From NCBI GenBank assembly GCA_001942045.1, contig MSTD01000004.1, positions 45,507 to 109,506 of the forward strand: a DNA stretch of 64,000 bases, written 5' to 3'. This DNA is from Mycolicibacterium porcinum (lineage in GTDB: Bacteria > Actinomycetota > Actinomycetes > Mycobacteriales > Mycobacteriaceae). A program made the position numbers and the translations under genes. The first letter of the stretch is position 1. Each line of letters begins with the position of its first letter. Shown piece after piece: positions 36,110 through 46,130 of the stretch. The notes under the pieces were generated by a model. It saw nothing but the letters and a program-made list of their open reading frames with translations, did no database searches and was not told the DNA's origin.

Positions 36110-38047
36110 CTAATGGTGTGCCGCCTTGGCGTGACCGTGGGCGCAGGCGTCCGGCGGGGTGGGTGCCACGTCGAGCGCCGGATTGCGGTCGAAGAACCCG
36201 AACGGCTTGAGCCAGAACGACACCACGTCCACCGGCATCACCGGCCAGTCCTCCGGACGGGTGATGTGGTGGATGCCGAACACGTACCAGAGCACCACGT
36301 CGGTGTTGTCGATCGACCGGTCAGCCTTGGTCCACTCGCCCAACCCGCTGTCGGTCACCGACTGGTTGACGAACTCCCCCGCCGGCCAGCGTTCGTCGGG
36401 CCGGTTCGGCGTCACCCACAGCGTATGGGTGATGACGTTGGCCCGTTGCACCACCGGCGAGGACGGATCGAACATCGCCGGGATCGCCCCGGTGGGCACC
36501 AGCTTGTAGGACGGGTGCGTACCCAGGCCGTTGACGACGTTGGTGTTGACCACCTTCCACGCCCGCTGGGTGGCGAAGCTGACATCCTGCTTGCCCTCCT
36601 GCTCGGTCCGCAACGCCTGGTTGTGCACCACCAGTGACAGGCCGTACGGGTTGTCCGGGCTGACCGGTTCGGCGTACGACTCGGTCATGTAGACCGTGTT
36701 GTCGGTGCCGTCGATGTCGAGGTCCAATCGGGCGATCAGGAAATGCTGATGGAACGGCGCATAGGTGCGCTCGTCGACCAGGGCGCCGTTCTTCGGCGTC
36801 GGGCCGACCGGGAACGGCGTGGTGACCATGATCCCCGTGGCGCGGACCTCGCACTCGATGTTGCCGTCCTGATACAACCGCCAGTAGACCAGGTACTCGT
36901 AATTGGCCACCGTGACGTGGAATGACAGTGTGAGCCTGCGCATCCGGCGCACCTCGGCACCGGCGTCGTGGTCGACGTGCTTCCACAACACCGCGTTGTC
37001 TTCTTCGTGGATGCAGATCGCGTTGGTGATCGTGTACGGCTCACCCTTACTGTCGTGCAGAACCGCGTCCAGATATCGGATCTCGCCGAGGCAGTCGCAG
37101 CCGAGCTCCAGCGAGGTCGTCATGAATCCCAGACCCCACTCGCCGATGTCGAACGCCGTCCGACGGTAGTGATCGACCGACGAGTCCCGATACGGCACCA
37201 CCATCTCGGCGAACGACATCCGTTGTGCCACTGAGCGGTTCACGTCACCGTCGCGGTACTGCACGGTGTGCAGCGTCATCCCCTCGCGGTGGTTGAAGCC
37301 GACCCGCAACGACCAGTTCTGCCACTGCAGCAGGTTGCCGTCCAAGGTGAACGACGGACCATCGGGCTGGGTGATGTTGAGCGGCTTGAGGGGCTCCCGG
37401 CGCGAGGCCGACCGGATCCGCTCCGGGATGTGGTGCGGCACGTATTCGCCCATGACATCGGGTTTTTCGTTGCTACCGTCATCCTCGACCCGCAGCACCT
37501 CCATGCTGTTGACGTCGATCACGCAGTGCAGACCGCTGACCGGGTGGGCGTACGGATTGGCGCCGGCGGCCTGCTTGTACCAGGTGTCCGACCACCCGAT
37601 CCGGCGGTCGCGGTACTCGGGCGGCGCGACCGCGTCACCGTAGGTCCAGGTGTCCATGAACACGTTGTCGAGATCCGTGATGCCGCGTTTGGCGAGCGCG
37701 GCGATCACGTCGGGATGCCGGCGCAGCACCTCGTCGCATTCGACGAACTCGTCGACGGTGAAGTTGGCCTGAACGCCCGGGACGTGGTCGAACTTCTCGA
37801 CCCGGTCGTCGGTCAGCGACACCACCCCCTTGTAGGTGGCGTTGGCCGATCGATCCAGACAGATGACGGCCGCGCGCCGGGCCGGGGTCGCTCCGCCGCC
37901 GTCGAAGTCGGCCAGTTCGGCCTTGGACGGCTCGGCGAGTTCCACCGAGGCGACCCGCCAACCCTCCCCGACTCCGTGCTCACGCCGCAATATCGCTGCC
38001 ACCGCGCGAAACTCGTCGGCGGACAGCGGATCCAGGGGATAGTCCAC
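36110..38047 (-). CDS. Copper-containing primary amine oxidase
   Basis: A 645-residue copper/topaquinone amine oxidase, which oxidises primary amines to aldehydes with release of ammonia and H2O2. All key residues are visible: the cofactor tyrosine is Tyr383 in T-V-A-N-Y-E, the catalytic base is Asp300 in AFDIGEWG, and the copper ligands are His433 and His435 (FHQHF) and the His of HHITRPEDWP near 594. These numbers fall within two residues of Arthrobacter globiformis amine oxidase, so the enzyme is full length. A C-terminal His-rich tail (HGHAKAAHH) may help metal loading. It lies in the same direction as, and 45 nt upstream of, the kinase-fusion gene. Confidence 0.97.
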   Translation of the reverse strand: MDYPLDPLSADEFRAVAAILRREHGVGEGWRVASVELAEPSKAELADFDGGGATPARRAAVICLDRSANATYKGVVSLTDDRVEKFDHVPGVQANFTVDEFVECDEVLRRHPDVIAALAKRGITDLDNVFMDTWTYGDAVAPPEYRDRRIGWSDTWYKQAAGANPYAHPVSGLHCVIDVNSMEVLRVEDDGSNEKPDVMGEYVPHHIPERIRSASRREPLKPLNITQPDGPSFTLDGNLLQWQNWSLRVGFNHREGMTLHTVQYRDGDVNRSVAQRMSFAEMVVPYRDSSVDHYRRTAFDIGEWGLGFMTTSLELGCDCLGEIRYLDAVLHDSKGEPYTITNAICIHEEDNAVLWKHVDHDAGAEVRRMRRLTLSFHVTVANYEYLVYWRLYQDGNIECEVRATGIMVTTPFPVGPTPKNGALVDERTYAPFHQHFLIARLDLDIDGTDNTVYMTESYAEPVSPDNPYGLSLVVHNQALRTEQEGKQDVSFATQRAWKVVNTNVVNGLGTHPSYKLVPTGAIPAMFDPSSPVVQRANVITHTLWVTPNRPDERWPAGEFVNQSVTDSGLGEWTKADRSIDNTDVVLWYVFGIHHITRPEDWPVMPVDVVSFWLKPFGFFDRNPALDVAPTPPDACAHGHAKAAHH

Positions 38048-38112
38048 ACCGAATACGCAACCACACCGCGGCGATCCCCTGCAGCAAATCGACCAGAGTG
38101 ACGGCGACGAAA

Positions 38113-39627
38113 TCAGCTCTCGGCGAGCGTGAACCCTTCCCAGGCCCGCCGCCGCACCGCCCGCGGGTCGTATTCGACGCGTGGCCTGCGGTCGAACACG
38201 AACACCGCCCGGTCGTCGGTGTCGTAGGCGGGCCAGCCCGGTCCCGGTTCACCGGTCCGGGTGAACTCCCGCCAGCGTCTCTGCACATCCCGGCTGACCC
38301 GCCGGGCCGACGTGCGGTCACCGACCGCGGTCAGCAGCGCGCCGTATGTCGTGTGGTAGCTGTCGAACACCGCCAGCAGCTCCATCGCGTGCGTCGCCCC
38401 CAGCCCTGCCCAGTGCAGGGTCCGCGGCGCGTAGTCGTAGCGGTACACATACGTGGGTGCGTGCCGGCTGTGCGCCTCGGCGATCTGCCAGGTGGCTGAG
38501 GCGAACGCGAAGTCGCCTCCGAGCCGCACGCAGGCCGCGCTGCTCGGATAGTCCGGGTAGGCCGCGACGATCCGACGCCGCTCCTCGGGATCGGTACGGG
38601 CGAACAGCTTTTCGATCATCGGCTCGTTGGTCGGCAGCAACTGGAGGAACCGGGTGAACAGCCGTCCCTCGTCGGCGTTGTTACCGACGATCAACGGAAC
38701 CCGGTGCGCACGGCCCTCGGCCATCGCCGTGACCGGATCGATCGGTAGGTAGTCGGTGCCGTACGTCGGGCCGACCGGGAACGCGCCCGGCATATCCGTC
38801 TGGCCGCGCTGGATGATGGTTTCCAGGGCCCGCCCCAGCTCGGCCGGCCGCGCGGACATCAGCGCCGCGGCGGCCGATTCCCCATCGGGACTGACCAATT
38901 CGGCGAGCTGGTCGGCGATACGGGCGGCGGCTTGCGCGGAGCTGACCATCCCGCTGGCCGGACTCTCCGAGATCACCCGGGCGAACAGGCCCTCGGCGTC
39001 GGGCACCGCGAGCAGAGTGGCGACCGCGTGCGCGCCCGCGCTCTCGCCGAAGATCGTCACGTTGTCGGGATCTCCGCCGAACACCGCGATGTTGTCGCGT
39101 ACCCAGCGCAGCGCCAACACCAGATCGCGCAAGAACAGGTTGTCATCGATCGGATGTTCCGGTGTCGACAACGACGACAACTCGACGCACCCGAGCATGC
39201 CGAGCCGGTAGTTGACGGAGACGAACACACACCCGCGACGGGCCAGGGCGGCGCCGTCGTAGATGGGGGTGGCCGAGCTGCCCAGGATGTAGCCGCCGCC
39301 GTGCACGAAGAACATCACCGGCAGCGGGCCTTCGGACTCGTCGGGGTTCTCCGGCGCCACCACGTTGAGGGTCAGGCAGTCCTCACTCATCGGTTGGTGC
39401 TTGCCCACCCCGACGATCGTGTAGCGACGTTGCTGAGGCGCGCAGTAACCGAACCCGTGGCAGTAGCGCACACCAGGCCACGGCTCGGCCGGTTCGGGTG
39501 CGCGCAGCCGCAGCCGACCGACCGGCGGCTTGGCGTAAGGGATGGAGCGCCAACGGTGTACGCCATCCCGTGTGAAGCCCTCCACGATGCCGGTACTGAT
39601 ATTTGCCCGGACAGTCCGCTCGTGCAT
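38113..39627 (-). CDS. lipT: Carboxylesterase type B (LipT-like)
   Basis: A 504-residue type B carboxylesterase. The oxyanion region is VMFFVHGGGYILGS, the nucleophile is in VTIFGESAGAHAVA (Ser about 195), the acid Glu is in NNADEGRLFTRF, and the catalytic His is in GATHAMELLAVF. EDCLTLNVVAP is also diagnostic. There is no signal peptide. ATG at 39627 has TACGGT 6 nt upstream (leaderless). Its divergent position to an LppI-like gene matches lipT (Rv2045c)–lppI in M. tuberculosis, where LipT hydrolyses short acyl esters. Confidence 0.93.
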   Translation of the reverse strand: MHERTVRANISTGIVEGFTRDGVHRWRSIPYAKPPVGRLRLRAPEPAEPWPGVRYCHGFGYCAPQQRRYTIVGVGKHQPMSEDCLTLNVVAPENPDESEGPLPVMFFVHGGGYILGSSATPIYDGAALARRGCVFVSVNYRLGMLGCVELSSLSTPEHPIDDNLFLRDLVLALRWVRDNIAVFGGDPDNVTIFGESAGAHAVATLLAVPDAEGLFARVISESPASGMVSSAQAAARIADQLAELVSPDGESAAAALMSARPAELGRALETIIQRGQTDMPGAFPVGPTYGTDYLPIDPVTAMAEGRAHRVPLIVGNNADEGRLFTRFLQLLPTNEPMIEKLFARTDPEERRRIVAAYPDYPSSAACVRLGGDFAFASATWQIAEAHSRHAPTYVYRYDYAPRTLHWAGLGATHAMELLAVFDSYHTTYGALLTAVGDRTSARRVSRDVQRRWREFTRTGEPGPGWPAYDTDDRAVFVFDRRPRVEYDPRAVRRRAWEGFTLAES

Positions 39628-39703
39628 GTATCGACCGTATCGAACTCGACGGGTGTCGACGGACAGGCGGTGGGCCTGACACGCGCCCGCTAGCCTTGCG
39701 GGT

Positions 39704-40417
39704 ATGCGCACCGTTGTGACTGTTGGGGCTGCTGTGCTTTCGGCGGCTCTGGTGGCGGCCTGCTCGTCGGGAGGGGGGCACGAGTCGCAGCCGACCTCGC
39801 AGCCCCGGATGTCGATGCCGGCCGGCGCCCCACACACCAAGACCACCACGCCCACCACGACAACCTCGCCGATGCCCACCACGGCACCGGCCGCCGGGAC
39901 CCCGATGAACCGGGTGATCAAGTGGGTGGAGGCAGGCACGCCGGTCGATGCGTCCGGCTTCCACACCGCGACGCGCGACGGGCAATCCACCAGCCTCGGC
40001 GAGGACATCGCGTTCGTCGCGCCGTCGGGCACCGCTCGCTGCGCGACCGACAAGAACGTCAACGGCCAACTCGCGTGCCTGATCAAGGCCGACGATCTGC
40101 CGTCGAAGCCGGCCGACGTCGAGGGTCAGTGGATCCCCGGCTGGGTGGACTTCACCGGAGAAACGGTCGATATCGGCTCGCTGCACGGTGATCCGGGCCG
40201 GTTCGGCTACGGTGACGGCGCACAACTGCCCGAAGGCAAGTCGCTGTCGTTCGGCGACTACCGGTGCCGTGCCGATGCCACCTCTCTGGTGTGCGTCAAC
40301 TACGCGCACCAGTCGGCAGTGCTGTTGAACTCCTCCGGCGTCGAACCCCTGGGATGTCTCAAGCCGGTCCCGCCGCCGGTCGGTGTCGGGCGTCAGCTGG
40401 GCTGTGCGCCCGACTAA
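39704..40417 (+). CDS. lppI: Lipoprotein LppI-like
   Basis: A 237-residue lipoprotein. Signal peptide 1–19 ends in a lipobox ALVAAC, so Cys20 is the lipidation site. A Thr/Pro/Ser-rich linker (about 25–70) leads to a globular domain with four to six cysteines (RCATDK, LACLIK, YRCRAD, LVCVNY, LGCLKP, LGCAPD) that probably form disulfides. Function unknown. TAGCCT 7 nt before ATG 39704 indicates a leaderless transcript. The name follows synteny with lipT and the Rv2049c-like and rbpA genes. Its stop overlaps the next, convergent gene by 4 bp. Confidence 0.85.
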   Translation: MRTVVTVGAAVLSAALVAACSSGGGHESQPTSQPRMSMPAGAPHTKTTTPTTTTSPMPTTAPAAGTPMNRVIKWVEAGTPVDASGFHTATRDGQSTSLGEDIAFVAPSGTARCATDKNVNGQLACLIKADDLPSKPADVEGQWIPGWVDFTGETVDIGSLHGDPGRFGYGDGAQLPEGKSLSFGDYRCRADATSLVCVNYAHQSAVLLNSSGVEPLGCLKPVPPPVGVGRQLGCAPD

Positions 40418-40755
40418 CGCCAGCCGTCGGCCGCCTTGGCCGCCTCCATCAGCGCATCGCACAGCTGCCGCAGTTCGTCGGCCCCCGCGCCCTCGTCGAC
40501 CGCGATGGCAACATCCTCGGCCGCGCACCTGACCTGGTACACCCGGTCCGATAACTGAGCCGCCTCGTCGGCGCTGAGCACCACCGAGTCCGGGGCCAGC
40601 GAAGTGCCCTTGACCATGGCACGCTGTTCATAGGCCCGCTGCCGGCAGGATTGCCGGCAGTATTGGCGGCGCCGGCCCATCTGCGCGTCGGCCACCTCAC
40701 GCCCGCACCACCGACACGGCTGAGGACGGTCGCGTCTGCGGATGCCGGTCGCCAT
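40414..40755 (-). CDS. Small treble-clef zinc-finger protein (Rv2049c-like)
   Basis: A 113-residue protein. The N-terminal region (14–50) has C-x2-C...C-x3-C spacing (PCRWCGREV ... QYCRQSCRQRAYEQRA), a treble-clef zinc finger of the kind found in small nucleic-acid-binding proteins. A helical C-terminal half (60–113) follows. ATG at 40755 has TACAGT 8 nt upstream on the minus strand. It is divergent from rbpA. The role is unknown; a transcription- or RNA-related function is plausible from fold and place only. Confidence 0.85.
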   Translation of the reverse strand: MATGIRRRDRPQPCRWCGREVADAQMGRRRQYCRQSCRQRAYEQRAMVKGTSLAPDSVVLSADEAAQLSDRVYQVRCAAEDVAIAVDEGAGADELRQLCDALMEAAKAADGWR

Positions 40756-40812
40756 GGCTCACGACTGTAGACTGCCGGGGGCCTCGACCCGCGTATCATC
40801 AATGGTCGAGTC

Positions 40813-40840
40813 GGGAACTTGGCAACGCCGAGCAGCGTTG
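40813..40840 (+). promoter_or_regulatory. ECF sigma (SigE/SigH-type) promoter of rbpA
   Basis: GGGAAC at 40813–40818 and CGTTG at 40836–40840 are spaced as in mycobacterial SigE/SigH promoters (GGAAC, 18 nt, GTT). The rbpA ATG is 40 nt further, preceded by AAGGAG at 40867, so a leadered stress-induced transcript is predicted. Confidence 0.65.
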
Positions 40841-40879
40841 ATACATCCGGACAAAAACGCCGAATAAGGAGTGTTGACG

Positions 40880-41218
40880 ATGGCTGATCGCGTCCTGAGA
40901 GGCAGTCGCCTCGGAGCCGTGAGCTACGAGACCGACCGCAACCATGACCTTGCGCCGCGTCAGGTGGCCCGCTACCGCACCGAGAACGGTGAGGAGTTCG
41001 ACGTCCCGTTCGCCGACGACGCCGAGATCCCCGGCACCTGGCTGTGCCGTAACGGGCTCGAGGGCACCCTGATCGAGGGTGACGTGCCGGAGCCCAAGAA
41101 GGTCAAGCCGCCGCGCACCCACTGGGACATGCTGCTGGAGCGTCGCTCCGTCGAGGAGCTCGAGGAACTGCTCAAGGAGCGTCTCGACCTCATCAAATCC
41201 AAGCGCCGCGGTAGCTGA
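40880..41218 (+). CDS. rbpA: RNA polymerase-binding protein RbpA
   Basis: A 112-residue RbpA, the actinobacterial factor that binds RNA polymerase and the principal sigma factor and stabilises open promoter complexes. The N-terminal tail (MADRVLRGSRLGAVSYE), the core domain (about 25–70, YRTENGEEFDVPF and GTWLCRNG), the basic linker (PKKVKPPRTHWDML) and the C-terminal sigma-interaction helix pair (RRSVEELEELLKERLD) are all present. ATG at 40880 follows AAGGAG at 7 nt. It has an ECF-type promoter and a strong bidirectional terminator after it. Confidence 0.98.
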   Translation: MADRVLRGSRLGAVSYETDRNHDLAPRQVARYRTENGEEFDVPFADDAEIPGTWLCRNGLEGTLIEGDVPEPKKVKPPRTHWDMLLERRSVEELEELLKERLDLIKSKRRGS

Positions 41219-41229
41219 ACAGCGCAAAG

Positions 41230-41270
41230 AAAAACCGCGATGTGCCCCGGTGGGCATATCGCGGTTTTTT
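41230..41270. terminator. Bidirectional terminator between rbpA and ppm1
   Basis: A long hairpin (AAAACCGCGAT... paired with ...ATCGCGGTTTT, with TGCCC/GGGCA in the upper stem) has a T6 run on the right and, on the opposite strand, a T run from AAAGAAAAA. It serves rbpA rightward and ppm1 leftward. Confidence 0.93.
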
Positions 41271-41279
41271 CGTGGCCGG

Positions 41280-42086
41280 CTAGCGGACCACGCCCCTGGC
41301 CCGGTCCAGACGTCCGCGGATCCCCCACTCGGCGACCTTGAACATCGCCTCGCGGATGTTGGAACCACTCATCTTGGAGACCCCCAGCTCGCGTTCGGTG
41401 AACGTGATGGGCACCTCGACGACCTTGAACCCGTTGTTGATCGCACGCCAGGTCAGGTCGATCTGGAAGCAGTAGCCCTTCGAATCGACCGCAGACAGAT
41501 CGATCTTCTCCAGCACCTCGCGCCGGTAGGCGCGATATCCCGCGGTGATGTCGTGGATGCCGACGCCCAGCAGGAGCCGGGAGTAGGTGTTGGCGGTCTT
41601 CGAGAGCACCAGCCGCCGGACCGGCCAATTGCGCACCGTGCCGCCGGAGACGTATCGCGAGCCGATGGCCAGGTCCGCCCCGGCGTCAACCGCGTCGAGC
41701 AGCCGGTTCAGCTCCTCGGGTGCGTGGCTGCCGTCGGCGTCCATCTCGACCAGGACCGAGTAGCCGCGCCCGAGCCCCCAGGCGAACCCGGCCAGATACG
41801 CCGCGCCGAGGCCGGCTTTGCTGGTCCGGTGCATCACGTGGACGCGATCCGGGTCGGCCAGGGCCAGCTCATCGGCCAACTGGCCGGTGCCGTCGGGACT
41901 GCCGTCGTCGACCACAAGGATGTGCACCTCGGGGCTGGCATGGTGCACGCGCCCGACGATCAGCGGCAGGTTCTCCCGCTCGTTGTAGGTGGGAATGATC
42001 ACCAGGGTGCGCTGACTCGGGCGTTCACCGTCCTGGCGAGGGCTGGATTCCCCCTGCCGCTGCGCTCCGTCACCAGGGACTGTCAT
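41280..42086 (-). CDS. ppm1: Polyprenol monophosphomannose synthase (Ppm1 catalytic domain)
   Basis: A 268-residue GT2 enzyme that makes polyprenyl-phosphate mannose from GDP-mannose, the donor for extracytoplasmic mannosyltransferases building LM/LAM and glycoproteins. It shows [29 protein letters not shown] (DxD-type metal site), [16 protein letters not shown] and the [20 protein letters not shown] tail of dolichol-phosphate mannose synthases. The first 25 residues are a polar linker. In M. tuberculosis this domain is the C-terminal half of a fusion with Lnt; here it is a separate gene starting 9 nt after the lnt stop, as in M. smegmatis. Confidence 0.97.
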   Translation of the reverse strand: MTVPGDGAQRQGESSPRQDGERPSQRTLVIIPTYNERENLPLIVGRVHHASPEVHILVVDDGSPDGTGQLADELALADPDRVHVMHRTSKAGLGAAYLAGFAWGLGRGYSVLVEMDADGSHAPEELNRLLDAVDAGADLAIGSRYVSGGTVRNWPVRRLVLSKTANTYSRLLLGVGIHDITAGYRAYRREVLEKIDLSAVDSKGYCFQIDLTWRAINNGFKVVEVPITFTERELGVSKMSGSNIREAMFKVAEWGIRGRLDRARGVVR

Positions 42087-42095
42087 GTGGCTCCT

Positions 42096-43967
42096 TCATC
42101 GTCGCGGGCCTTCGCCGGTGCGACGCCTCAACATTCTTTGCACGAACCCTCCATTGTGCAGTATTGCGGCCAGCAACGCCCCAAATCCAATCGTGACCAG
42201 CACCACCTGCAGGGCGGGCCCCCACTCGGTGGCCGGCGTCACATCTGACTTCAGCCGGATCTGCATGTCCAGATAGGCAGGCTGGAAGAAGTCCGTGCGG
42301 GCCAGTTCACGCCCGTCCGGGGCGATCACCGCACTGATGCCGGTGGTTCCGGCGACGACGAGGTAACGGTCGTGCTCGACGGCCCGCAGTTTGCCGAACG
42401 CCAGCTGCTGCGCGCTCATGTTCTCGTCGAACGTGGCGTTGTTGGTCGGCACCGTCAGCACCTGGGCGCCGCTGAGCACCGACTCCCGCGCGGCCCGGTC
42501 GAAGATCACTTCCCAGCAGGTGGTCACCCCGATCGGTACACCGGCGGCGTGTACGACGCCGTTGCCCTCACCCGGTACGAAGTAGCCGGCCCGGTCCGCG
42601 TACGACGACAGGTGCTTGAAGAAGCTGCGCCACGGCAGGTACTCGCCGAACGGCTGCACGATCTTCTTGTCGTGGCGCTCCCCCGGCCCGTGCTCGGGAT
42701 CCCAGACGATCACGGTGTTGGTGGCCACCGGATTGTCCGCGGTGTAGCCGTCGGCCTTGGTGACGGTGCCGACCAGGATCGGGGCCCCGATGGCATCGGC
42801 GGCCGCGGTGATCTGGGCGGCGGCGTCGGCGTTGGCCAGCGGATCGATATCCGAGGCGTTCTCGGGCCAGACCACGAACATGGGCTGCGGCGCCCGGCCG
42901 GCGCGGACGTCGTCGGCCAGCTGCTGCGTCTGCTTCACATGGTTGTCGAGTACGGCGCGGCGCTGGGCGTTGAATTCCAGGCCGAGCCTGGGCACGTTGC
43001 CCTGCACGGCCGCCACGGTGACCGTCTGTTCGTCGCCCGCGCCGGTACCGGAATGACGGACCTGCGGCCACAGCAGTGCCGTGGCCAGCAGCACCACGGT
43101 GATACTCAGGCCGGGAAGCATGACCGCCGGCGCCGGGAAGCCCGGCTTGTGACCGTGATGCCACCACTGCACGATCTCCAGGATCAGCAGCGTCACGCTG
43201 AAGCCGACCAGGGCCACCGCGAACGACACCAACGGCGCGCCACCCAACCGCGCGAGGGCCAGCAGCGGTCCATTGGTCTGCCCGAATCCCAGGACGCCCC
43301 ACGGGAATCCACCGAAAGGCACGGTCGATTTGAGCCATTCCTGGGTGACCCACAGCGCGGCGAACCACAGCGGCCATCCGGGCAACCGCCTGACGAGAAC
43401 CGCGGCCAGGCCGAAGACCCCGCAGAACAGCGCTTCCATGGCGGCCAGCGCCAGCCACGGCACCGCCCCGACCAAACCGCTGATCCACGGCAGCAACGGG
43501 ATATAGAACCCCAGGCCGAACAGGAACCCGTAGCCGAATCCACCCGCGAGTGTGGTGGAGCGCCGGGTCAGCACCCAGCCGATCGATGCCAGTCCCACGA
43601 ATGCCGCCCACCACCAGCCGGTCGGCGGATAGCTCAGGCACAACGCGAGCCCGCCGCCGACCGACGCGCTCAACGGCGCCCACCGCATCGCCGCGGCCCG
43701 GCCGAACCGCGTTGCCCACGCCGCGACCACAGACCACCGATCCGGTGTGCCTGCCGCCGTCAGCCGATACTCGTGCTCCTCAGGCTCCTCGTCGGGATCG
43801 ATGTCTGCCACCGGATCGCCGGTGGCGTCCTCGTCCAGTTCCTCGAAGGACCCGTCATCGAGCGCGTCGAGCTCGGCGAGCTCGTCTTCCTCGACGGCCG
43901 GGATCACGTCGGTGACCTCGTTGGGACGGGGCCGTTCGGGTCTGCGCCGGGGACGGTCAGTGCCCAT
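42096..43967 (-). CDS. lnt: Apolipoprotein N-acyltransferase
   Basis: A 623-residue Lnt, which adds the third acyl chain to the N-terminal cysteine of lipoproteins. Residues 1–65 are an acidic extension rich in Asp and Glu. About eight membrane helices cover 80–300. The nitrilase-like domain (about 320–590) has the catalytic triad Glu (VVWPENAS), Lys ([15 protein letters not shown]) and Cys ([11 protein letters not shown]). It should modify lipoproteins such as the LpqH-like and LppI-like proteins in this window. ATG at 43967 is the start, overlapping the amidohydrolase stop by 11 nt. In M. tuberculosis it is fused to Ppm1; the separate arrangement keeps the two as membrane partners. Confidence 0.96.
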   Translation of the reverse strand: MGTDRPRRRPERPRPNEVTDVIPAVEEDELAELDALDDGSFEELDEDATGDPVADIDPDEEPEEHEYRLTAAGTPDRWSVVAAWATRFGRAAAMRWAPLSASVGGGLALCLSYPPTGWWWAAFVGLASIGWVLTRRSTTLAGGFGYGFLFGLGFYIPLLPWISGLVGAVPWLALAAMEALFCGVFGLAAVLVRRLPGWPLWFAALWVTQEWLKSTVPFGGFPWGVLGFGQTNGPLLALARLGGAPLVSFAVALVGFSVTLLILEIVQWWHHGHKPGFPAPAVMLPGLSITVVLLATALLWPQVRHSGTGAGDEQTVTVAAVQGNVPRLGLEFNAQRRAVLDNHVKQTQQLADDVRAGRAPQPMFVVWPENASDIDPLANADAAAQITAAADAIGAPILVGTVTKADGYTADNPVATNTVIVWDPEHGPGERHDKKIVQPFGEYLPWRSFFKHLSSYADRAGYFVPGEGNGVVHAAGVPIGVTTCWEVIFDRAARESVLSGAQVLTVPTNNATFDENMSAQQLAFGKLRAVEHDRYLVVAGTTGISAVIAPDGRELARTDFFQPAYLDMQIRLKSDVTPATEWGPALQVVLVTIGFGALLAAILHNGGFVQRMLRRRTGEGPRR

Positions 43968-45552
43968 GGATGACGACACCCCGGTGAACGGTCTGACGGC
44001 AACGCGGCAGCTCCGCATCGGCGGCCAACCGCGGCAGTGCAGGCACTCGCGAGCGCGGATCGGTGGACCATCGCTGGACGGCGTTGGCCGGCGCGCTGAC
44101 CTCCAGGTCGTCGGCGTCCCACACCGCGTAGCTGGCCGGGGCCCCGGGGGTGAGCGTTCCGGTGACGCCGTCGCGCACCCCACCGGCGCGCCAGCCACCA
44201 CGGGTGGCGGCAGCGAATGAGGCTCGAGCCGAAATGGCGCTGCCCGCGCTCTGGTGCGAGACCGCGGCACGCACGGTTTGCCAGGGATTCATGCTGGTGA
44301 CCGGGGTGTCGGAGCCGAAGGCGAGGGGCACGCCTTCGGATGCTAACAGCGCGAACGGGTTGAGCCGGTGAACTCGATCAAGCCCGAGACGCTGGGCATA
44401 CATGCCGTCATCCCCGCCCCACAGGGCATCGAAGTTGGGCTGCATGCTGGCTATCACACCCCAGGTCCCCAGTCGGGCGGCCTGTTCGGGATCGACCATC
44501 TCCAGATGCTCAAGCCGGTGGCCACAGCGCGCCACCGCCGGGCCGCCCAATTGCTGTGCGGCCGCGGCGAATCCGTCGACGACAGCGGCGACCGCAGCGT
44601 CGCCGATCACGTGGAACCCGGCCGGGATGCCAGCCTCGGTGCAGGCCTGCACATGCCTGGTGATGACGTCGACATCGAGGTAGCAGTTGCCGCAGGTGTC
44701 GGGAGCGTCGTGATATGGCGCATGTAGCCACGCGGTGCGCGAACCCAGGGCGCCGTCGACGAACAGGTCCCCGGCCAGGCCACGGGCGCCGGTCTCGGCG
44801 ATCAGGTGACGGGCATGCTCGGCATCCGTGGCCGGCTCACCCCAGTACCCGACGACCTCCACGCCGTGCTCCAGCGCGCGCAGTTCCTGCCAGTCGAGCA
44901 GGCCGCCGATCTGCGGGCCGGCGCACTCGTGTACCGCGGCGATGCCCATCGCGGCGGCGTGATCGAGTGCCGCGACGCGGGCGGCATGCCGTTGCTGCGG
45001 GGTCAGCTGCTCCCGCGCGGTCGCGCGGACCAGGTGATGCGCGTCGGCGCTCAGTGGGCGCTGCGGGTCGAATCCGGCGGCTTCGGCGAGAGCAGGCACC
45101 AGCCGGCGCAGCGCGGTGGTCGCGGCGGCCGAATGGACGTCCACCCGAGCCAGATAGGCCGGCCGGTCCCCCAGCACCGCGTCGAGATCGTCCGTGCTCG
45201 GACCGGTGCGCTCGGGCCAACTCGACTCGTCCCAGCCGTGTCCCCAGACGGGACCCTCCGGATGCCGGCGCGCGTACTCGTCCACCAGGCGCAGACAGTG
45301 TTGCAGCGAGGTGGCCCCACGTAGGTCCAGCCCGTCCAGATTGAGTCCGGTGGCGGTCAGGTGAACGTGGCTGTCGACGAATGCGGGTGCGACGAATCCA
45401 CCCTCCAGGTCGACGACCTCGGCATCGGGAAACTGCGCGCGGCCGATGTCGTCGGTACCCAGCCACGCCACCACCCCGTCGCGGACGGCGAATGCGGTCG
45501 CGTCGGGGTAGCTGGGGCTGTGGATGCGCCCGTTGATCAGAAGTGTGGTCAA
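43957..45552 (-). CDS. YtcJ-like amidohydrolase (Rv2052c position)
   Basis: A 531-residue amidohydrolase-superfamily protein. The N-terminal small barrel is followed by the metal motif [12 protein letters not shown] (H-x-H). Later ligands are in [19 protein letters not shown] and [14 protein letters not shown] (Asp). This YtcJ subfamily hydrolyses C–N bonds of unknown substrates, with an NfdA-like relation to formamide deacylases. TTG at 45552 is chosen since [12 protein letters not shown] begins the domain and no ATG fits; the 531-residue length agrees with what I recall for Rv2052c. It belongs to the fxsA–amidohydrolase–lnt–ppm1 run. Confidence 0.9.
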   Translation of the reverse strand: MTTLLINGRIHSPSYPDATAFAVRDGVVAWLGTDDIGRAQFPDAEVVDLEGGFVAPAFVDSHVHLTATGLNLDGLDLRGATSLQHCLRLVDEYARRHPEGPVWGHGWDESSWPERTGPSTDDLDAVLGDRPAYLARVDVHSAAATTALRRLVPALAEAAGFDPQRPLSADAHHLVRATAREQLTPQQRHAARVAALDHAAAMGIAAVHECAGPQIGGLLDWQELRALEHGVEVVGYWGEPATDAEHARHLIAETGARGLAGDLFVDGALGSRTAWLHAPYHDAPDTCGNCYLDVDVITRHVQACTEAGIPAGFHVIGDAAVAAVVDGFAAAAQQLGGPAVARCGHRLEHLEMVDPEQAARLGTWGVIASMQPNFDALWGGDDGMYAQRLGLDRVHRLNPFALLASEGVPLAFGSDTPVTSMNPWQTVRAAVSHQSAGSAISARASFAAATRGGWRAGGVRDGVTGTLTPGAPASYAVWDADDLEVSAPANAVQRWSTDPRSRVPALPRLAADAELPRCRQTVHRGVVIHGH

Positions 45553-45568
45553 GCTCTTCGGGTGGCGG

Positions 45569-46063
45569 TTAGGCCTTGGGAGGCAGGCGGTACGGATCGA
45601 CGTCATTGACGTCGATTACTTCGCCGTCAATGTAGTCGCCGGCCCCCTGCCGATAACCGGCGGTCCCGGTGGTCGCGCCGTAGCCGGCCGGCGCCGCGAC
45701 GATGATCGGCATCCGCCGGGCAACCAGCCCGGTGAGCAGCGGACCGGCGGCCGCACGGGTGGGCGGCAGCAGCAACAACGCCCCGAGAACCGAACTGGCC
45801 AAGCCGGGAATCACCACCAGCACGGTGCCCAGCGCCACGAGCACGCTGTCGGACACCGCGCCCTGGGGGTTGGACATCCCACCGGACAATCCCGCGCGCA
45901 GGCGGCGGATCTGCCGGTTGAGCTGTGAACCCGCCAGCATCAGCCCGATCACGAACGAGGCCAGGAGCAACAGCACGGTGTAGCCGAACCCGATGGTCGC
46001 CACCAGGGCGACCATCACCGCCATCTCGACGAGGAGATAGATCAGAAACAGCCGCTTTGCCAT
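45569..46063 (-). CDS. fxsA: FxsA-family membrane protein
   Basis: A 164-residue membrane protein with the FxsA domain (residues 1–120): two N-terminal hydrophobic segments, the central SDSVLVALGTVLVVIPGLASSVLG helix and LLLLPPTR. A soluble tail (about 130–164) is rich in Asp and Tyr. E. coli FxsA counteracts phage T7 exclusion by the F plasmid when overproduced, but its native role is unknown. It is the first gene of the leftward run ending at ppm1, and the position equals Rv2053c. Confidence 0.92.
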   Translation of the reverse strand: MAKRLFLIYLLVEMAVMVALVATIGFGYTVLLLLASFVIGLMLAGSQLNRQIRRLRAGLSGGMSNPQGAVSDSVLVALGTVLVVIPGLASSVLGALLLLPPTRAAAGPLLTGLVARRMPIIVAAPAGYGATTGTAGYRQGAGDYIDGEVIDVNDVDPYRLPPKA

Positions 46064-46130
46064 GGTTGCTCAACGTGTGACGGGCCGGCGAGGTTCCGGC
46101 TCGCCGTGGATGGATATTTCGCAGTGCCGT

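Noticed and set aside
42372..43973. 533-codon plus-strand open frame
   Set aside because: Antisense to lnt, with H/R/G/Q-rich shadow translation.
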